Positions 46,540 through 56,854 are shown, counted from the stretch's first letter. The stretch is 64,000 bases of DNA from Orientallactaga sibirica (GCA_036365145.1 JAEOAD010000024.1:17671501-17735500); one strand, 5' to 3'. A program made the numbers and translations. Notes: generated from the letters alone by a model not told the origin.

Positions 46540-47345
46540 GACCCTGTGGCACTCTTCAGTTACTGCCCACCAGCTTGGTGTCACAAGGATTTCCTGAGGA
46601 GGGATTTCATATCCTTGTTATCACACCCTCTCACCTTCCACCCTTCATTCGGCCCTTGGAAAACAAGCTCCTACCATCACTAATCACTTCTTGCTTAACT
46701 TCCCAAGTGTCTTTCCATCTCGAGTGCCTTTCTGTGTCCTAATGTTGCAGCCAGACTGTTCTTCTGAAAGTCAAACCTAGAACCCTCCCCAGCCCCACCA
46801 TGTGTAATAAAGTGTGAATTCTACGGTACCTGATGCTGCAGGCCTGGACCAGGGAGAACATCTGCCAAAACCCCACTCTCATCACACTGAGTAACTCACG
46901 TTCTGCCACTTCCTGAAGCCTCCTCTCACCCCACTCAGACATCCTCTGCTTGGAGTAGTCTTGTCATTCCTCACACAGGCCACCGTCCACCAAGACACAA
47001 CTTCCTTCATGGAATCATTCCCGAGCATTCTCCCTACTTCCAAACACAAGTCGCAAAGGAAAGGCAAACCCTTATTGATAGTCTGCCTGCTTTCCCTAGA
47101 CTATAGAGACTAGTGAGGCAGTGCGAAGGGATGAATGGATTTTCTACCCTCTCAAAGTCCGTTATGTTCGTGGCACGGCAATAAAAACCACACACACTTG
47201 GAGAAAACATAAGGTGCTTGCCGTGCAAGCGATCTTGGAAGAACAATTGCTTGTTACCGTCACCTTCCACCTAATTTCTATTCCTAAACCCCTTTTATCT
47301 GTCCAATATATGGGCAGAGAAAAGGAATATAAAATAAAGAGGGAA
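46540..47345. other. single-copy or ancient-repeat DNA
   Basis: The stretch near 46740-47040 ('gcagccagactgttcttctgaaagtc', 'ccagccccaccatgtgtaataaagtgtgaattct') resembles an old mammalian repeat of the L2-era type. No gene is supported by the opposing overlapping frames here. Confidence 0.35.
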
Positions 47346-47350
47346 CTGGG

Positions 47351-47535
47351 TTGGAGTGATGGCTTAGTGATTAAGGCACTTGCCTGAGAAGCCTAAGCAC
47401 CCAGGTTTGATTCCCTGGAACCCACGTAAGCCAGTTGCACATGGTGGTGCATGCATCTGGAGTTTGTTTGCAGTGGCTGGAATCCCTGGCATGCCCATTC
47501 GCTCTCATTCTTTCTCTCTCCTTCTCTCACATTAA
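47351..47535 (+). repeat. DIP SINE, type A
   Basis: 'ttggagtgatggcttagtgattaagg' to 'ctctctcacattaataaaat'. A (TA)n microsatellite at 47541-47581 grows out of its tail. Confidence 0.93.
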
Positions 47536-47539
47536 TAAA

Positions 47540-47540
<1 letters not shown>

Positions 47541-47581
<41 letters not shown>
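47541..47581. repeat. (TA)n microsatellite
   Basis: About 20 TA units at the SINE tail. Confidence 0.95.
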
Positions 47582-47584
<3 letters not shown>

Positions 47585-47599
47585 AAACATCCTTTAAAA

Positions 47600-48480
47600 T
47601 AAAGAAATAAGGAGGGGGCTGATAGAGAATTAAGTGCTTATAAATGGAGAACTGTGGGGTCCACCCTCCCTCCCGGGGATTCTGCTGCCCTGCTTGACTG
47701 ACATGACCCAGTGAATGTCTCTTCAATCCTCGGGACCTCGCCCAGCTCAGGGTCATGGTGGTAGCGCGGGCGCTACAGAGAACAGGGGAGCAGAGGGTGC
47801 CTTGGGAACTACAAGGTTCAAGAACATTCTTCCTTAAGAATCAGAAGCACTCCACCATTAACCTAATTGCTGCACCCACCACTGCTGTCTTGGGACTTGC
47901 ACCTTGCAGGCAACAGGCTGATTTCAGCTGCTGTGACTGCCTTTCGCAATCCAGATCCAAGCCTCTTGTGCCAGCTAGAACCACATGCTCATGGTCTCCA
48001 TCTCCTTCCCCTCCCCAAGCCTTAGGTAAATGCATCTATGCATTCATATTTATAATGCACTCATTAACTGCAAGGGAGTCTTGAAAAACTCATTATTTTC
48101 CCTCTTCTTAGCATTTTCAACACAACCCAGAAGACAGAGGAGTGAGACAAAACATAGAAATAGGTAGAAATAATGTTTGGCACCAAACCCTACCTTCTTG
48201 TTTAGCTATTTTAAAGTTGACACTGCTCATTGCTCTGTACATGGAGATGTGGAGATTTACAATACTTCACTGCAAACATTGGTTGTTTGTCTCTTCTTAC
48301 CATATTCTAAGGCCCTTGATGAAAACCAGGTCCATTTCTTGATCTCACAGTGTCTCAAGAATAGCAAGCCATGGAACAACTGGTAGGCGTTCATAGTTCA
48401 CCAAGCCGTCTCATCTCATTACCCACCTCTCACTACCCGTTAAAGAGCATGCATCAAGGGAAAAGAAATCAAACGAGCTT
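47600..48480. other. single-copy block with a small CpG cluster
   Basis: Six CpGs fall within about 90 bases near 47680-47772 (cccgggg, cctcggg, ctcgccc, agcgcgggcgct). A 109-aa forward frame starts there (47755-48084) and passes a weak donor-like 'cttaggtaaatg' at about 48024. No family recognised. Confidence 0.35.
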
Positions 48481-48489
48481 AAGAGGACT

Positions 48490-48830
48490 GGATTCCTTAC
48501 TTTTCTCATTTGCTATAATCAAACACCTGACGAGACACAACTTAAGGGAGGAAGGATTTATTTTGACTCACATTTCCAGGAGGTAGAGTCCACTATAGTG
48601 AGGAATGAATGATGGGGCAGGGGCAGGAGGTGGAAGGTACTTGCAGACAATAAATAGGAAGTGAGGCTGAACTAGAAATCCTTAAAGCCCACCCCGCTGT
48701 GATTCACTTCCTCCAGCAAAGTTTTACCTCCTAAAGGTTCTTCCCGAACAGTGACACCACCTGGAGACCAACTATGCAAACAAACAGGAGAGCTTACAGG
48801 GGACGTTTTATATTCAAACCAGAAAGGTCG
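48490..48830 (+). repeat. interspersed repeat family C, copy 3
   Basis: 'tttgctataatcaaacacctgacgagacacaacttaagggaggaaggatttattttgactcac' at the start and 'acaggggacgttttatattcaaacc' at the end; the clearest of the three copies. Confidence 0.55.
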
Positions 48831-48839
48831 GTATTCATA

Positions 48840-50230
48840 TCCAGGCTTTCTGTGGAGAAGCCCTTTCTGGTCCTCCATATCTTTTCTCTTTAGGAAAGGC
48901 GTGCTAAAAATATACAGTGAGGCATACATGAAAACCCGTAACAGATGCTCTGCATTGTGGGTCTTCTCTCCCATCCTCCCTGTGTCTTCCTCACCCATCC
49001 ATCTCTCGCCTTTGCACTGGAGAGGTTAGGAGATAACAGTAATGAACTATGAAAGACAATATGTCGAACTTTGATACAATTTTTTTTTCTGCCAAAACTG
49101 ATCATCTTAACCTCTTTGTCCCATTAGAGCCTTTTATCAGATTTCAAAGGACTTTCCAAGCAAGAGTTAGGATACATAATTGATAACTACAGTAGCTAGA
49201 AGCTGAGCCTTAGGGCTTGAATGATTTGTCAATCTCCTTTCCATCCCCATAAAGCCAGCAGTCTGCTGGTGTGTGAGTGTGTGTGTGCGCGCGCGCGCGT
49301 ATGCGTGTGTCTGTGTGTGTGTGTTTGCTATCCTTTTTTGCTTAGTGTGTTTTAATTGTTGCTATTTAAAAGCCAATTGTCTACAAAGGTCTTTTAAATT
49401 TGGGTTGCTGATAAATAATTGGACTGACACTACCTATTATAGGCAGAAAAGAATGAGAATTGGGGGAGAAAGGAGCCAAACTACCAGATAAGTTTTCTGC
49501 TTCTGATCTGGTAAGTTTAGGGACCACTCTTGTACTTCATAACACAGCCTGCTTTCCGTCAGACCCTCAGGCTTCCATCTTCCTCTAGTTAGGAGTTTTA
49601 GCATTGTGCTGAAGGAGTCTACATGTCCAGGTTTTGATGTCCTATTATAGCTAAATTGATGGAAGGAGGTGATCTCTGTTCCAGTTCAATGGCTCAGTGA
49701 GGTTTGAGGGACAGCTCTAGGACCCTGAACACAGAGGTACAAACTATACTTTTCATCATTAGCATATAAGGAGCCAAAAATACTTTCCTTTCTGACCAGA
49801 AGCAGCAAAAGCCGGACGTTGCTATTTGTCCTTGCCAAGGCTGGTTCAGCAAAGTGGAAGGCTTGGGGCTTGAGTGGCAGGCAGAGGCCAAACACAACTC
49901 AGAAGGATGCTGCAAAGATAGCTTATGGCCAAATGGCTGGGGCTCTCAGGGAAGGCTATGTGCTCCCAGCCTGGCAAGCACCATATACACACATCTGAGC
50001 TGCTGATCTGCTGTGGACTATAGCATTCTTGGCTTTAGTAAAATGAGAGATAACTGAGTGGCATTTTCATGCAAGTATTTTCTGAATTATAGCATGGTTT
50101 TTTCAATGGGTACATCTAAACTACGGAGCCATACAATAAAAGAGACAAAGGGGGGAGCTTAAGTCATAACAGCACTGTAAAAGGCACCAGGAGAACAGCT
50201 AATCCAACTTTTATTGGCCCCTTTCCCCTC
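48840..50230. other. intergenic DNA, no gene seen
   Basis: SINE-free. A (TG)n(CG)n(TG)n tract lies at 49270-49325. Frames on both strands are short. Confidence 0.5.
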
Positions 50231-50234
50231 CCAG

Positions 50235-50345
50235 TGTATAGATAATAAAAGTGAAGATGAAGATAGATGAATGAGTTTTCTCAAGGTCATCCAGCTTCAT
50301 CAGCATCTAGGTTAACTTAAGTCATTTGATTCTTAGCTTAAAGCC
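50235..50345 (-). repeat. MIR fragment, reverse
   Basis: 'tgaatgagttttctcaaggtcatccagcttcatcagcatct' follows the reverse MIR core. Confidence 0.55.
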
Positions 50346-50397
50346 CAATAGAGTTTGGATCATCATCACAGTCTGTACCCTTGTAAATCACATTTCA

Positions 50398-50453
50398 AAA
50401 CACACACGCACACACGCACACACACGCACACACACGCACACACACGCACACAA
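50398..50453. repeat. (CA)n/(CACACG)n microsatellite
   Basis: CACACG and CACA units alternate. Confidence 0.93.
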
Positions 50454-50459
50454 AAAATC

Positions 50460-51450
50460 CCTGTCATCCTAAAACAAATATTCAGACTGTGCCTAGAGCA
50501 GCCCTTATTCTTTTGATGTGAACTTGTTCCAAAGGTCCAGGCTGGTTGCTCTAGAGGCTGGAGGGGTATACATGAATGAAGTCTTTCTAAGCCCAAAAGA
50601 TGGCTACTCTTGTTTGGGTGATTTCTACCAGCAATGTGAACCTGACTGCAACAAGATGGATCATTAGTTTAATAAATTATTTCTAAGGCTTGAATTAAAC
50701 TCCTCTCTCCCACACATACATGAGAGACAGAGAGAGAGAGACAGGAATCTCACCTACCAGTACTGCATAATATGACTGTATCTGCAGGTCGGATCTCCCC
50801 AGAAGTAACAGAGTTAAACTGATTTGTATCATTACCAAATGAAAGAAATATACATAGGAATGAACCTGAGAGAAGACATAGAGCGAAGCATAGGAGCACT
50901 TCAGCTGCCTCTGACCGTACAACACAGAGGGTCCTAACACTTTTCTGGATTTGAAGCCCCCAGTCTCCTCTCAGGTCTTTCTGCCAGTCCCACCACACTC
51001 ACAAGCTCTGTGAGCTGGATAGTGTTTGTTATTTATCAGGCTGACTACCACTGAGTGCAAGTTCCCTGGGAAGCCTGTCCCTGCTCCCACTCTGGATGGG
51101 ATTTCCTTCAGCTGAGCCTCCACAACCCCGACTCTCCATCCATCAGAGGCCTTAGAACGCATGCTTCTGGGCTGGATGTGCGCCTCACCTCCTTGGGAGG
51201 TCATGTGGACTTTGCAGATGGTGGACCCCTGTGCCAAGGGCATGCACACATACAGAATGATTATCGGGGCCAAATCCTAGGTGACCAGTGATGGGGTCAC
51301 CTTCCTCACCACATGGAACATGAGCTGCCCTATGCCACGACGCCTGCTCAAACTCACTGCTGGCCACATGGCAGACGCCTTCACAAGTGACAAGGGGGTG
51401 TTGGGAAGATGAGCTTTGTGGTGGTTTGAGGCAGGAACTATCTCTCTAGT
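50460..51450. other. intergenic DNA, no gene assigned
   Basis: The GC-richer part near 50980-51420 has overlapping frames on both strands (for example 51055-51291 forward and 50971-51273 reverse) that I could not match to any family. A degraded processed pseudogene is possible. Confidence 0.35.
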
Positions 51451-51454
51451 CCAT

Positions 51455-51563
51455 ACTCAATGGGAATCCACTAGGTAGTGCAGGTTGGCCTTGACTTCAC
51501 AATGACCCTCCTACCTCAGCCTCCTGAGGGCTGGGGTTTTAGGTGTGAGCCTCCACACTCAGC
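51455..51563 (-). repeat. B1 fragment, diverged
   Basis: 'actaggtagtgcaggttggccttgacttcac' to 'gtgagcctccacactcagctg'. Confidence 0.75.
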
Positions 51564-51737
51564 TGCAGGGATGGTGACCCCGGGGTCTGGTCAGCTGAAG
51601 GCCACCTGCACAGGGGGAGGAGTGGGTGGCATCCAGGCCACGCTCACGTACAAATGTTTCCATGGGCCTGACAATTTCAGTTCATGCCTGACCCCAGGAG
51701 TAGAGAAGCCCTGGGAATACTTAAGAAATTCATACCC

Positions 51738-51880
51738 ACAGTGTGGTGGTGCCATGACCCCAGTCCCAGCACTCAGGATGCTGAGCGGAGACGACCATGA
51801 TGTCAAGGCTGCGACCCGAGTCCACAGAGTGAGTCACTGGTAACCTTGGGCAAAACTGACACCCTGCCTAGAAATCAAAA
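51738..51880 (+). repeat. B1 SINE, diverged
   Basis: 'acagtgtggtggtgccatgaccccagtcccagcactcaggatg' to 'gacaccctgcctagaaatc'. Confidence 0.7.
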
Positions 51881-51884
51881 AATA

Positions 51885-52384
51885 TGAAAGGAAAAATCTC
51901 ACCATTTAAAATCCTCAGTGGAAAAAATGCCCTGATGAAACATCACCTCTTTCTGTTCAAATTCCACCTAACATACACGTACACTGTGTAGTGTGAGCAC
52001 GCAGCTCTGTGTTCAGGATTCCCAGAGAAATCCACACACCATTACCTTTGACTTGTCTTCATCCCTCCCAAGGGGGGTCTGACGTAGTTTGACAGACCAA
52101 GAGCCCTAGATTAAGTTCAAAGCCTCTCTCAATGCTACTGGTTGGCCTGATGCCACACACCATGTCCTTAAGTGTTACATGCACTGCCCATCCCAGGGCA
52201 CTAATGCACTGCTGATGGCATCTGCATTCCTCCAAGGCACAGGCTGCATTCCTCCATTCACACATCCTGTCATGCCTCCGGGACTGCCTCCCTCCTTGAC
52301 CCAAGAGCTTGTCTTGGAGAAGACTAAATGCTGACCTTCCTCTAGGTTGTACCATGCAAGGAGTCACCTTCAGCCATGCAATGA
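51885..52384. other. region downstream of the REM gene
   Basis: I looked on the minus strand for CDC25-type catalytic exons here and back to about 50 kb and saw none. The 102-aa reverse frame at 52059-52367 has no RasGEF-like motif. Confidence 0.5.
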
Positions 52385-52398
52385 GTAAACTATATGAT

Positions 52399-52404
52399 TT
52401 TATT
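52399..52404 (-). terminator. poly(A) signal of the REM gene
   Basis: AATAAA on the minus strand, about 135 bases beyond the stop codon. It marks 52540-53048 as the terminal exon. Confidence 0.7.
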
Positions 52405-52539
52405 TAACACAACGAATAAATGGGAATAATTCAATAAAATCTATAACTAAACTTCAGAAAGTAAAATAAGTATTTTCCCTAGGAGGAAATATTGACACTG
52501 GGGCAAGATCTGTGACTCCCAGGCAGAGGCTTAAAGCAC

Positions 52540-53048
52540 TCAAACATCGACATCGGGAAGGGACCAGAGGTGATCTGGTTCAAATAATCCTGTCGTAGAT
52601 TCATGGCGATTCCCAGTGGTTTCTGCTTCTGAACCCATAGATGGAGCTGGAGCTAAAGTGGGTGGAGGCGGCTCTGGCTCAGCGGTCTCCAGGAGAGGTG
52701 CTGGGGAACTTGCTGCTTCTGTTCCTGCAACATCATCGCTGGATGGTGGCAGCTCCTCCTGGAGTCCCGCTGTTCCTCCATCCAGGGTTTCTGGCATCTC
52801 CGATGAATCACTGGGGGCCTGGAGCTCTGATTCTTCTGTGTCGTGGAGCCCCGAATCTCCTGTATCGTGGAGCCCGGAATCTCCTGTGTCGTGGAGCCCC
52901 GAATCTCCTGTGTCATGGAGCCCCGAATCTCCTGTGTCATGGACCTCTGAATCTCCTGTGTCGTGGAGCCCGGAATCTCCTGTGTCCTGGAGCCCCGAAT
53001 CTCCTGTGTCCTGGAGCCCCGAATCTCCTGTGTCCTGGAGCTCCAAAG
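52540..53048 (-). CDS. REM gene exon 5 (repeat and tail, stop codon)
   Basis: Acceptor 'tttctcgccatag|CTTTGG'. 169 codons and TGA. Contains the 24-bp repeat array, then a Pro/Glu-rich tail (TAEPEPPPPTLAPAPS) and a C-terminus ending LPDVDV. No splice donor is seen before the stop. Confidence 0.83.
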
Positions 53049-54968
53049 CTATGGCGAGAAAGAGACTCATTTTAGGTGGAGTCAGCTCTAGAAGTCAAGG
53101 GAGTTCAGGAGTTCCAGGGTGACAGGAGGTTTTTCATGAAGAGTGTGTTCCCCAACTCTTTCTAAAGCCACACAAGAACCCTTCCTGCTAGAGAATGCCC
53201 AGGCCCCATCTCCCCAACAGGACACCTCACCAGCCTGGGGTCCATCTCTGGTTCCAGGCCAAAGGCCAACCTCAGGAGTCTACCTTAGGGTACCCATCAC
53301 TGAAACATCCTCTCGCATTCTCAGGCACCTACCACATGCTCCTTCCTGTGAGACATTGGTGTTATTGCTTTGGTTTTCCACTGGGAACAGAGACTTGAAT
53401 TTCTTAAATAGTTCTGAACGGGGCATGTTGTGATTCAGGTAGTCCATCAGCTTGTTCACCATGGTCATATCTGGATTCTCAGTGAAATCTTCTGGAAACC
53501 GGTCCAACCACTCTAACAGGAGGTAAAGGAAGGCACTGTGGGAAGGGAGACAGGAAAGAGAATCAGATACCGGAGCTCTTCCTTGTCTAGCACTGTCACA
53601 GGGTCTTACAAGGAGAGTGACCGTGCTCATGTGCAGCTGGACATGGTGAGCATGGGCGTGAGGTCCATGTGGACGGGGATCCTAACACCTTCTGTCCACG
53701 GCTTGCATGGAGGACAGTGCTGTGCATACTGGCCTGGCTGGGACTACGGTGGGAGTGGATTTTTATAGGGTTCTGTTTTCAGCTGCCATCCTCCCTCTGC
53801 CCACTGGCACTGAAAACTCCACCCACAGATCTCTGTTTTTCTCCTGCTGGGTGAAGACCCAGGCTTCAGTTCTCTCGTGGAAATCAGGAGAAGGGGGTGA
53901 GGGCCACTGCCCAGCCCTCCAACAAGAGCTCCTGCATCGTCCCACACCGCAGAGGGCAGCTTACCCCTCTCTGTACCCAAAGCCCACTCACATGTTTTCA
54001 TTCTCGTCCACTTCACCATGGAGCTGAAAACATTTGTACCTAGAGGATGTCAAGAGGGTGTCAGTGCTTAGTTCCTGTGCCCCCTCCACATCCCTCCACT
54101 CAAGGTGGAGAGATGCGTCAAGATACCATTTCCCACCCAGCGGCTCTTACAACCTTTCTGCTCTTTCTTCCACAACGTAAAACCTTTACACATGAGAAAA
54201 GGACTTTTCCTGAGGCCTGAGAAAGTGCGCTGCAGAACAGTGCTCTTTGGGTGGGGGGCAGTAAGGGAGTGTCACCTACCAGACCCTCCCATGCCTTTCT
54301 GGCCCAGGCCAACATCGCCAGTGTGCAACCTTACTTATACCTAACCACAGCTGAGAACAGCCTCAGGACAGCAGAGGCCTCCCAAGACTACAACACCGGG
54401 GAGTGGGCTCAGGAGCAGTTAAAAATGCTTCCTTCTAAAACCTGCTGGCCCATGTTCAGTTTCCAAGTTCCCAAGTAAAACCTTATACATAAAGGTGGTA
54501 CATGTGTCTGGGGTTCATTTGTAGCCCTCACAAGCCATTCCCTCTCTGCCTCACTTATCTCACCACAGTAAATCAATAAATACATTCTGTTTTTATTAAA
54601 AAAAAAAAAAAAAAAAAAACAGGAAGGGGTGAGCTCCTGTGGTCTGGTCCATGGGCACTCACCTATTCATTATGAGGTCCAACAAGTCCCAGGTGGTGAT
54701 GTGTTTTGGATAGACAGCCAAGAAATTGATGACAAACTGAAAATCATCAGTCATAACAGCAATTGGCAGGTAATCGACCAGATTCTTCACATAGTCAGGG
54801 TTTGTGGGATCATACTTGTGTTTCTTCCGTTCATTTTCCTCCTGAAGAGGGATCAAGGAAGGATGGTTAGGAAATATTAATATACTAAATCACTCATTGC
54901 TCTATACTGAAGTAGAAAGTGCACAGAAAAAAATTTTCCTCCATGTACACACACACACACACACACAC

Positions 54969-54999
<31 letters not shown>

Positions 55000-55290
55000 C
55001 TGGGTCAGCCCAAGTTGCTGAGAGAATTCTCTTGGTCTTTGTGGGCCTGCTTTGGGCGTCCAGTCTCACTTTACTGCAGACAGCTCCTTGTAGTGTCCTC
55101 CTGGAATCTTTAAAGTCATGTGACATTTAGGATAGGTAAGCTAGATGGCATCACTTACATCTCTTACAGTAGATGAGCAGAAACCTTTGGCACAGCAGCA
55201 CACACACAACCTCCAGAGACGATAAGGGCCCCTGCGCCAGGCTCTCCTGAGCCTTGTGCGCACAGAGCGAGAGTAAGGGAATAAACACAT
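52540..55290 (-). CDS. RalGDS/RGL-like REM-domain protein without a catalytic domain (5 exons)
   Basis: Spliced model: exons 55159-55290, 54663-54841, 53992-54039, 53333-53535 and 52540-53048, giving 356 aa. Every intron is GT-AG and phases agree. Residues 1-44 are basic and Cys-rich (CVCCC). Residues about 56-165 form a REM (RasGEF N-terminal) domain: YVKNLVDYLP, then FVINFLAVYPKHITTWDLL, DLIMNRY, FLYLLLEWLDRFPEDF and NKLMDYLNHNMP, the order seen in RalGDS and RGL. Residues 191-262 are nine 8-aa repeats; 263-355 are Pro/Glu/Ser-rich, like the RalGDS linker. It then stops. In RalGDS the REM domain supports an adjacent CDC25 domain that activates Ral; here that domain is absent, so exchange activity is not expected. 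Introns are compact (284-623 bp). It may be a rodent-specific paralogue, or a decayed one whose frame happens to be intact. Confidence 0.82.
52825..53040 (-). repeat. coding minisatellite, nine 24-bp units
   Basis: Units encode [LV][QH]DT[GE][DE]S[GE]. The first three are LQDTGDSG, the middle units LHDTGDSG with E or V variants, and the last, LHDTEESE, is most diverged. Every unit is exactly 24 bp, so the frame never shifts. Confidence 0.95.
53333..53535 (-). CDS. REM gene exon 4
   Basis: Acceptor 'cccttcccacag|TGCC', donor 'CATGTG|gtaggt'. 203 nt. Encodes the most RalGDS-like stretch (EWLDRFPEDF..PDM...NKLMDYL) and an Asn/Ser-rich end. Confidence 0.88.
53992..54039 (-). CDS. REM gene exon 3
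   Basis: Acceptor 'catcctctag|GTACAAATG', donor 'AACAT|gtgagt'. Only 48 nt. It encodes the RYKCF segment equivalent to the RYGC of RalGDS, followed by an acidic loop. Confidence 0.85.
54480..54619 (+). repeat. truncated DIP SINE in intron 2
   Basis: Core 'aaaggtggtacatgtgtctggggttcatttg' and tail 'aatcaataaatacattctgt' then a long A run. It is antisense to the gene. A scrap of reverse L1 3' UTR ('ggctcttacaacctttctgctctttcttcca') lies at about 54140-54172 in the same intron. Confidence 0.75.
54663..54841 (-). CDS. REM gene exon 2
   Basis: Acceptor 'ccctcttcag|GAGGAAAATG', donor 'AATAG|gtgagt'. 179 nt, residues 45-103 plus two bases. Opens with a charged stretch (ENERKKHKYDP) and holds the first half of the REM domain. 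Confidence 0.87.
54948..54999. repeat. (CA)n(GA)n microsatellite in intron 1
   Basis: CA units pass into GA units between exons 1 and 2 of the REM gene. Confidence 0.93.
55159..55290 (-). CDS. REM gene exon 1 (coding part)
   Basis: ATG at 55290-55288 with A at -3. 44 codons end exactly at 'GAGAT|gtaagtga', phase 0. The encoded segment has many Arg and the cluster LCVCCC. The start is chosen because it is the first ATG in the open frame that splices in phase to exon 2; upstream non-coding exons cannot be excluded. Confidence 0.7.
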
Positions 55291-55555
55291 GTTTCACTGT
55301 CCAGGCTCTCTGGACAAATGTTAGCTTCTCCAGTCAAGGCAGTTGGTTGAGGTCACCTCTCCATTGTGACTGCATGGTTACCAGACCTTCAAGTTCCAAT
55401 GGCTGTTGTCAGGGAAGTGAGGTCACTCCTGCCCTGCCCAAAGCTGACTCTCTTGCTCACACAAGGCCTTCCTAATGGACTCTAAAACTGTGGACTTCTC
55501 TACAGCACACAGTTATAGTAGCATGCCTCACCTCACCACTGTCCCTGTATGCTAT
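55291..55555 (-). promoter_or_regulatory. upstream region of the REM gene (no motif identified)
   Basis: The 5' UTR and promoter should lie here or beyond. No TATA box or CpG island is evident. A reverse B1 begins at 55556. Confidence 0.3.
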
Positions 55556-55722
55556 TTTTTTTTTTTGTTTTATTTTGTTTTGTTGAGGTAGGGTCTCACT
55601 CTAGTCCAGGCTGACCTGGAATTCACTAGTTAGTCTCAGGGTGGACTTGAACCCACGGCAATCCTCCTACCTCTGCCTCTCGAGTGCTGGGATTAAAGGC
55701 GTGCGCCACTATGCCCACCCTG
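55556..55722 (-). repeat. B1 SINE
   Basis: 'gttgaggtagggtctcactctagtcc' to 'gcgtgcgccactatgccca'. Confidence 0.94.
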
Positions 55723-55724
55723 AT

Positions 55725-56155
55725 GTGCTTTGAACTTCAGAACTTCTGTAATGTGTATCAGCCCTTTTTTAGACAAGATTTTGTATATATGTATGTGTGC
55801 CCCCCCACACACACATATGTGTCTATATAAGTAAGGTAGGACCTAAGAAACCACAAAATCATTGTGTCTGACTCTCAGATCCTACCCAGGTCCATGGAAA
55901 TTTTCTAAATTAATTCTGATTTGTGTGCACTTATAACGTCTCATGTTGCAAACTTCAAGCATTTCTAAAGTCCTTTTCAGAGAAGTATCTTTATGAATAC
56001 AGAAACATTTTTGTGCATCTTTCAGATGCCCAGGTTAGTGTAAGATAAAAAGAAACTGAGACATGGCTGTGCCAAGCCCTCCAGGACCATCTATCATTTC
56101 ATCACTTTAGCACAAAGGAACGACAAATGAAACTAGTGAAGAACAGTCAAAATCC
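55725..56155. other. no recognised feature
   Basis: AT-rich, with a short (CA)n-like patch near 55800. Confidence 0.45.
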
Positions 56156-56158
56156 TAG

Positions 56159-56422
56159 GGGGCTGGAGAGGTAGCTCAGTGTTTAAGGCACTTGCCTGCA
56201 AAGCCTAAGAACCAGTGTTTGATCCCCCCGTACCCACAAAAAGCCAGATGTACAAAGTGGTGTATGTGTGTGGGGTTCCTTTGCAGCGGCTAGAGTTCCT
56301 TGCACACCCATTCTCAGTGTTTCTTTCTTTCTTTCTCTCTCTCTCTCCCTCTCTGTCTCTCTTTCATCTCCGTCTTTCTCTCTCTCACTCTCTCCAATAA
56401 ATAAATAAAATATTTAAAAAAT
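56159..56422 (+). repeat. DIP SINE, type A
   Basis: 'gggctggagaggtagctcagtgtttaagg' through an expanded (TTTC)n(CT)n tract to 'aataaataaataaaat'. Confidence 0.93.
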
Positions 56423-56432
56423 AATAAAGTCC

Positions 56433-56697
56433 TGGGCTGGAGAGATGGCTTATGGGTTAAGGCGCCTGCCTGTTAAGCTTAAGAACCCGGTTCCAATCTC
56501 CAGGTCCCACCTTTAGCCAGATGCAAAGTGATGCAAGGGTGCAACGCCACACTTGCCCACAAGGGGGTGCACACACCTGGATTTCATTCGCAGCAGCTGA
56601 GAGACTGCTGCTGTGCCCATTCTCTGTCTTCCTCTCCCTCTCTCTCTGTCTCTTTCTCTGTGTCTCTCTCCAAAATAATAATAATAACAACAACAAC

Positions 56698-56734
<37 letters not shown>

Positions 56735-56738
56735 GTCC
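56433..56738 (+). repeat. DIP SINE, type B, with an (AAT)n tail
   Basis: Type-B core ('gggtgcaacgccacacttgcccacaaggggg'). The tail has expanded into AAT/AAC triplets at 56676-56733. 'aaagtcct' lies on both sides. Confidence 0.94.
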
Positions 56739-56854
56739 TATAAAATGAATCAAAGTGTATTGGTATTAAATGATTGAATTTTTAAGTCTACTAGTGGAAG
56801 TTCAATGGATGCTTAGGTCTCTTCAAGAGCAATCAAAATGTATAAATCTAAAGA

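Noticed and set aside
51055..51291. Possible zona- or receptor-like coding block
   Set aside because: Both strands have similar-length frames, no phase-consistent splice sites were found, and no family motif could be named.
52825..53040. CRISPR-like regular array
   Set aside because: The units are contiguous 24-bp coding repeats with no spacers, in a mammalian exon.
52616..53122. Plus-strand frames of 168 and 144 aa opposite exon 5
   Set aside because: They mirror the 24-bp array, which is open in several frames because its period is divisible by three. The minus-strand frame splices in phase to a recognisable domain; these do not.
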